A stretch of 64,000 nt of DNA from Paenibacillus sacheonensis (GTDB taxonomy: Bacteria; Bacillota; Bacilli; Paenibacillales; Paenibacillaceae), in contig NZ_JAAAMU010000020.1 of the NCBI RefSeq assembly GCF_009909195.1, forward strand, positions 1-64,000. Direction: 5' to 3'. This document shows, piece after piece, positions 59,936-64,000 of the stretch (positions are counted from its first letter, which is position 1; each line of letters begins with the position of its first letter). The notes below the pieces were generated by a model. That model was not told the origin of the DNA, did not search any database, and saw nothing but the letters and a program-made list of their open reading frames with translations. Made by a program: the position numbers and the translations under genes.

Positions 59936-62671
59936 CTACGCCAGCACCGGCTCTTCCGCCTTCTCCTTCACCGCGTAACGAAACGCATACTCGCCCGATC
60001 CGACGGTCAGGAGAACGCCGCCTTCGGTGTCCGCCGCCGTAAGCACGCCGTCGGCAGCTGCAGCAGCATTGCCGCTTTCCTGAAGCTCGGCCAGCGAGAT
60101 GCCTTCCAAGATCACGTCGGCCGTCGCGTTCGCCGGAATGGCGATGCGCACGACCGTCTCCCCGCCTTCCTGCTTCCAGCCCGATTCGATTCGGCCGTAC
60201 GGCGATTCCAGCGCCGCGCGCGCATGCGTCAGCGCGCCGTCCGCAAAACGAGGGCGAATGCGGACTTTTTTGTATGCCGCCTGCGCTTCATCCATATCGA
60301 GCCCGGCCACGCAGCGATACATCCACTCGCCGACCGCGCCGTAAGCGTAGTGGTTGTAGGAGTTCATGTCGTCGCTCCAGAACGAGCCGTCCGGCTTGAT
60401 GCCGTCCCAGTGCTCCCAGATCGTCGTCGCGCCTTTCGATACGGAGTACAGCCACGATGGATACGTCTCCTGCATGAGCAGCTTCACCGCCGTCGCGTGA
60501 TAGCCGTTATCCGACAGCGCGAAGCACAGATACGGCGTGCCGACGAAGCCCGTCGTCAGGTGATGGCCGTTCTCCGCAACCATCTGGTTCAGCTCGCGCG
60601 CGATCCGCTTCTTGGCGTCGCCTTCGACGAGCCCGAACACGAGCGCCAGCACATGCGCGGTCTGCGTCGGGGCGGCCAGCCGGCCGTTCGGCGTCAAGAA
60701 TTCGCGGCGGAATTCCGCCTTGATCCGTTCGTACAGCTCGCCGTACGCGCGAACGTCCGCCGCCTTGCCGAGCACGACCGCGGTTTCCCGCAGCAGGCGC
60801 GCCGAGTAAGCGAAGTAAGCCGTTGCGATTAAGTCCCGCGGTGTCGCGCCGATATAGCTGTTTTCCTTGGCATCGAGCCCCAGCCAGTCGCCGAAGTGGA
60901 AGCCGGTGTTCCACAAGTGCTCGTTCTTGCCTTGGCCGCGAATATATTCGACCCATGCGCGCATGCTCTCGTACTGCTCCGACAGCAAGCGAACGTCGCC
61001 ATAGCAGAGGTAGATCGTCCACGGGCAGATCACCGCTGCGTCTCCCCAGGCGGCCGACGTCGGAATATCCTCGTCCGCGGGCGGCAATCCGGAGGAGCTG
61101 AGCGCATTCGGGATGACGAACGGCACGCTGCCGTTCGGACGCTGATCGGCCTTTAAGTCCCGCAGCCATTTGGTGAAGAACGAGGCGACGTCATAGTTGA
61201 ACGCGGCCGTCCGAACGAATACTTGCGCGTCTCCCGTCCAGCCGAGACGCTCGTCGCGCTGCGGGCAGTCCGTAGGCAAATCGACGAAATTCCCCCGCTG
61301 CCCCCACCGGATATTATGCTGGAGCCGATTCACCATGTCGCTCGAACAGTCGAACTCGCCCGTCGGCATCATGTCGGAATGAATGACTTCGCCAATCACG
61401 GCCGTCAGCAGTCCGTCCGCAGCCCCTTCCGGAAGTCCTTCGAAGCTCAAATACTGAAATCCCATGAACGTGAAGGTCGGAGCGTACGTTTCGCCCGGGA
61501 TGCCTGCCGCCGTATACACGATCGTTTGCTTCGCCGTACGCAGATTGCCGATGTAGAAATTACCGTCCTTATCCAGCACCTCCGCATGCCGGATCGTGAT
61601 CGTCGTACCCGCAGGCACATCCAGCGAGAGCCGAATACGGCCGACCATGTTCTGTCCCATATCTAGCACGGTCTCGCCTCTCGGGGTAAGGATGAGGCTC
61701 TTCGGCTTGATGACCTCCGTCACGCGAATCGGCTGATGCTCCTGCGCCTTCAGCTGCGTCACGGGCAGATCGATCGTTTCCGTACCGCTCCAGGCCGAAT
61801 CGTCGAACTCCGCCGTGCTCCAGCCGCTCTGTTCCATACTCGCGTCGTACGTCTCGCCGTCGTAAATGTCCGACAGCCGGATCGGACCTTCGGCCGCTCT
61901 CCACGACGCGTCGCTGCCCACGACCTCCTCCGTGCCGTCCGCATAGACGACATGCAGCTGCAGCAGCAGCGCGCGGCGGTCGCCGTAGTGATTGACTTTG
62001 TTCGCTTCCCAGCCCAGCCGGCCTTTGTACCAGCCGTTGCCCAGTATGGCGCCGATGCCGTTCGAGCCCCCGGCGGCCAGCAGGCTCGTCACGTCGTACG
62101 TCTGGTACTGCTGGCGGTAACGGTAGCTGGTCCAGCCGGGCGAGAGCAGCTCGTCGCCGACCTTCTCCCCGTTCAGGTACAGCTCGTACACGCCAGCGGC
62201 CGTCGCATACACGCGCGCGGAAACCACGCCGGATCGAACCGCAAACCGCTTGGCCAGCAAGAACGCCGGCGCTGCCTGCGGATCAATCGCCGATGCAGCC
62301 GGCGTGATCCACTGGGCCTGCCACTCATCCGGGGAGAAGAACGCCGTTTCCCACCAGACGGAGTCGCTCCAATCCGACTCGCGGCCGAAGTTGTCCCGCA
62401 CCTGAACCCGCGCCTTGTAGCGCGTCCGAGATCGCAGTGCCGGTCCGGCATATACGATCTGGATCGAAGCGTCCGCCAGCACGCGGCCGGAATCCCACAA
62501 CGGCGCCGAATAATCCCCGTCCGCCTCCGCGACTTGAAGCCGGTAGGCTTCCTGAACCGTGCCTCTGCGATCCGACCCCAGCTGCCAGCCGAACCGCGGC
62601 GCCCGGACGTCCGTCCCGAGCAGCTCCGTACGGTACTCGCTAGTAAGCGACGTAACGGTTATCCCCCTCAT
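59936..62671 (-). CDS. Alpha-L-rhamnosidase, GH78
   Basis: A 911-residue cytoplasmic enzyme (no signal peptide). N-terminal Fn3/Bac_rhamnosid_N-like modules (FGWQLGSDRRGTVQEAYRLQV, YATAAGVYELYLNGEKVGDELL), a concanavalin-like domain, then the (alpha/alpha)6 catalytic domain with PTDCPQRDERLGWTGDAQ (general acid and metal-site acidic residues), HFGDWLG and TTIWEHWDG, and a C-terminal beta domain (PYGRIESGWK). It removes terminal L-rhamnose from glycosides. GGAG lies 8 bases before the ATG. Divergent from an AraC activator, with the operator overlapping its -35. Confidence 0.95.
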   Translation of the reverse strand: MRGITVTSLTSEYRTELLGTDVRAPRFGWQLGSDRRGTVQEAYRLQVAEADGDYSAPLWDSGRVLADASIQIVYAGPALRSRTRYKARVQVRDNFGRESDWSDSVWWETAFFSPDEWQAQWITPAASAIDPQAAPAFLLAKRFAVRSGVVSARVYATAAGVYELYLNGEKVGDELLSPGWTSYRYRQQYQTYDVTSLLAAGGSNGIGAILGNGWYKGRLGWEANKVNHYGDRRALLLQLHVVYADGTEEVVGSDASWRAAEGPIRLSDIYDGETYDASMEQSGWSTAEFDDSAWSGTETIDLPVTQLKAQEHQPIRVTEVIKPKSLILTPRGETVLDMGQNMVGRIRLSLDVPAGTTITIRHAEVLDKDGNFYIGNLRTAKQTIVYTAAGIPGETYAPTFTFMGFQYLSFEGLPEGAADGLLTAVIGEVIHSDMMPTGEFDCSSDMVNRLQHNIRWGQRGNFVDLPTDCPQRDERLGWTGDAQVFVRTAAFNYDVASFFTKWLRDLKADQRPNGSVPFVIPNALSSSGLPPADEDIPTSAAWGDAAVICPWTIYLCYGDVRLLSEQYESMRAWVEYIRGQGKNEHLWNTGFHFGDWLGLDAKENSYIGATPRDLIATAYFAYSARLLRETAVVLGKAADVRAYGELYERIKAEFRREFLTPNGRLAAPTQTAHVLALVFGLVEGDAKKRIARELNQMVAENGHHLTTGFVGTPYLCFALSDNGYHATAVKLLMQETYPSWLYSVSKGATTIWEHWDGIKPDGSFWSDDMNSYNHYAYGAVGEWMYRCVAGLDMDEAQAAYKKVRIRPRFADGALTHARAALESPYGRIESGWKQEGGETVVRIAIPANATADVILEGISLAELQESGNAAAAADGVLTAADTEGGVLLTVGSGEYAFRYAVKEKAEEPVLA

Positions 62672-62724
62672 CTTGCACGCTCCATTCTATTGAGAATTGA
62701 TGTCTTGTATCGTTCCGTTCCCTC

Positions 62725-62789
62725 AGTATAAGATGGAAGCACGAATTATTTTCAGGGCAAAACAGACTTCTATTCAGGGTTAATCAGAC
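62725..62789 (-). promoter_or_regulatory. AraC-type tandem operator and GH78 promoter
   Basis: Two direct repeats, TTCAGGGCAAAACAGAC (62751-62767) and TTCAGGGTTAATCAGAC (62773-62789), are 14/17 identical and exactly 22 bp apart (two helical turns), the usual layout of AraC half sites. The minus-strand -10 TATACT (62725-62730) has only a weak -35 (GAAAAT, 62748-62753) that the first repeat overlaps, typical of class II activation. Confidence 0.8.
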
Positions 62790-62813
62790 ATTCGCGCAAA
62801 GGGGGAATCCGCC

Positions 62814-63680
62814 ATGACGCTCCGCCGTCCGATCCTCCTCTATACCGGGGAAACGTTCTTCGATCCCGCTTTGCCGGTCTACGTCAATCGGGTAGCGGAG
62901 AATTATGAGCTTACGGAGCATCGGCATGACTTTCTGGAGATCAGCTTCGTCGGCGAGGGGGCGGGCACGCATCATATCGGCGAAGAAGGGTTCCCTGTCG
63001 CGCAAGGCGACATATTCTTCCTGCCTGTAGGCGTATCCCATGTGTTCCGGCCTTCCGCTGCCGCTCCCAAGCATCCTCTCATCGTCTACAATTGCGTCAT
63101 CGCGCCGGAGGCCGCGCTTCGTCTCGTCGGGGCCGTGCCGGGCGGCGCGGTGCTGCGGCCTTTGCTGGAGTCGCAGCAGTACCGCCGGTTCCGCGATTCG
63201 AACGGGGATTTCCACTGGATGTTCCAGCGGCTTCACGACGAGTACCAGACAGACCGCCCCGGCCGCGAAGCCGCGCTCTATCAAGGCGTTCTGGGCCTGC
63301 TGCTCTACCTGTTCCGAATGGATAGCCGAAGCGATGCCTCAGGCGCGGCCGTCCTCGTTCCCGACGGCGTCGAGGCGGTCATTGCGGCCGTGCACGGCCG
63401 CTTCGAGCAGGAGCTGCCCGCCAAGCAGATGGCCGCCATCGCCGGCGTCGGCGAACGCCAGCTGCATCGCATGTTCAAGAAGCATGCCGGCATGCCGCTG
63501 AAAGCCTATCATCAGAACGTCCGCATTCGCGAAGCCTGCCGCCTGCTGCGGGATACCGACCGCAAAATCAGCGATATCGCTTCGGCCGTCGGCTATCAGG
63601 ATATCACCTATTTCAACGAGCTGTTCAAGAGGAAGAATGGGGTATCTCCGCGGGAGTACCGCAGCCGGGCGGAGAGTTAG
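62814..63680 (+). CDS. AraC-family transcriptional regulator (probable activator of GH78)
   Basis: A 288-residue regulator: N-terminal cupin (LTEHRHDFLEISFVGEGAG, VAQGDIFFLPVGVSHVF) and C-terminal AraC module (PAKQMAAIAGVGERQLHRMFK, KISDIASAVGYQDITYFNELFK). AAAGGGGG lies upstream of the ATG. The divergent arrangement with GH78 over 142 bp containing a tandem operator makes a RhaS-like role likely; ligand binding to rhamnose or rhamnosides is inference. Confidence 0.93.
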   Translation: MTLRRPILLYTGETFFDPALPVYVNRVAENYELTEHRHDFLEISFVGEGAGTHHIGEEGFPVAQGDIFFLPVGVSHVFRPSAAAPKHPLIVYNCVIAPEAALRLVGAVPGGAVLRPLLESQQYRRFRDSNGDFHWMFQRLHDEYQTDRPGREAALYQGVLGLLLYLFRMDSRSDASGAAVLVPDGVEAVIAAVHGRFEQELPAKQMAAIAGVGERQLHRMFKKHAGMPLKAYHQNVRIREACRLLRDTDRKISDIASAVGYQDITYFNELFKRKNGVSPREYRSRAES

Positions 63681-63875
63681 CGGACGGCATCGCCTCCTGC
63701 AGGGCAGGAACGAATGACTCTCCCCGTCCGCAAGATCCGATAGCTTCCGCCGCAAGATTCGATATTGTTTCCCTCCTCCACCCGGCATACACTGAAGCGA
63801 GACAGCGGCCGTGCCCGAGTTGTCTTCGGCTGCTCCCGCTGCCATTATCTCCGTTCATAAGGAAGGGCGTCGACC

Positions 63876-64000
63876 ATGAACAAGAAGCATGAACAGATGC
63901 AGATGATTTTCAAAACTCACGGGCAAAAGCTCGGCCAAGCCTACCTGGGCACGACCGGAGCGGGCGCAGCCGCGCTGGAGCCGCTTGCCCTCGCGCCGGT
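63876..64000 (+). CDS. Unrecognised protein, N-terminal fragment (window edge)
   Basis: The frame MNKKHEQMQMIFKTHGQK... runs off the window after about 41 residues, entering an Ala/Gly-rich stretch (LGTTGAGAAALEPLALAP). AAGGAAGG is 7-10 bases upstream of the ATG. No family can be named from so little. Confidence 0.5.
   Translation, partial: MNKKHEQMQMIFKTHGQKLGQAYLGTTGAGAAALEPLALAP

Overview
The window looks like chromosomal DNA of a GC-rich, endospore-forming Bacillota of the Paenibacillus/Cohnella type. This is inferred from strong AGGAGG-type ribosome binding sites, YesM/YesN-like two-component pairs that drive lipoprotein-dependent sugar ABC importers, many AraC-family regulators, a cre-like (CcpA) site, and a large set of plant-polysaccharide glycosidases. 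No rRNA, tRNA or CRISPR array was seen. The extreme left edge is the end of an IS3-family insertion sequence.

Layout. (1) 0.2-5.6 kb, minus strand: sugar importer (lipoprotein SBP, two permeases) followed by a DUF5107/TPR protein. Divergent from it at 5.8-10.9 kb is a histidine kinase, a response regulator and a second, orphan LplA-like SBP. (2) 10.9-23 kb: accessory stretch with a ThuA-like protein, AraC regulators, GNAT acetyltransferases (one truncated), a methyltransferase, a secreted GH99-like protein with two discoidin domains, an orphan Imm11-type immunity protein, a GH43/GH130-like propeller protein and a DUF3977 protein. (3) 23.2-30.2 kb: a long minus-strand run of small metabolic or modifying genes: GNATs, DUF5662, a frameshifted metallophosphoesterase, a cupin, L-rhamnose mutarotase, an inositol-monophosphatase-like enzyme and an SRPBCC protein. 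(4) 30.5-39.6 kb: uronate/aldonate locus with an enolase-superfamily dehydratase, mannonate dehydratase UxuA, a sugar importer, an RraA-like aldolase, an AraC-type regulator and a GntR/FCD regulator with a near-perfect operator. (5) 39.9-51.2 kb: GH36-like alpha-galactosidase, then a response regulator, histidine kinase, SBP, two permeases and GH127 beta-L-arabinofuranosidase; a CcpA (cre) site lies in front of the SBP gene. (6) 51.5-64 kb: L-serine dehydratase subunits, a GYGGYDG-tailed small protein, an Eis-like acetyltransferase, a nucleotidyltransferase-like protein, a second propeller glycosidase, HD, DinB and SDR proteins, and a GH78 alpha-L-rhamnosidase divergent from its probable AraC activator, with a tandem operator between them.

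The most striking unexplained signal is not a gene. Five intergenic loci (11.06, 15.1, 22.6, 53.9 and 59.6 kb) each hold four short hairpins. At four of the five loci the spacing is about 50-61-50 bp although the hairpin sequences fall into two unrelated families; the fifth has 51-52-51 bp with a third hairpin sequence. Four of the five sit next to a minisatellite or imperfect tandem repeat. This looks like a geometry-conserved, sequence-divergent repeat class and is the best candidate here for something undescribed.
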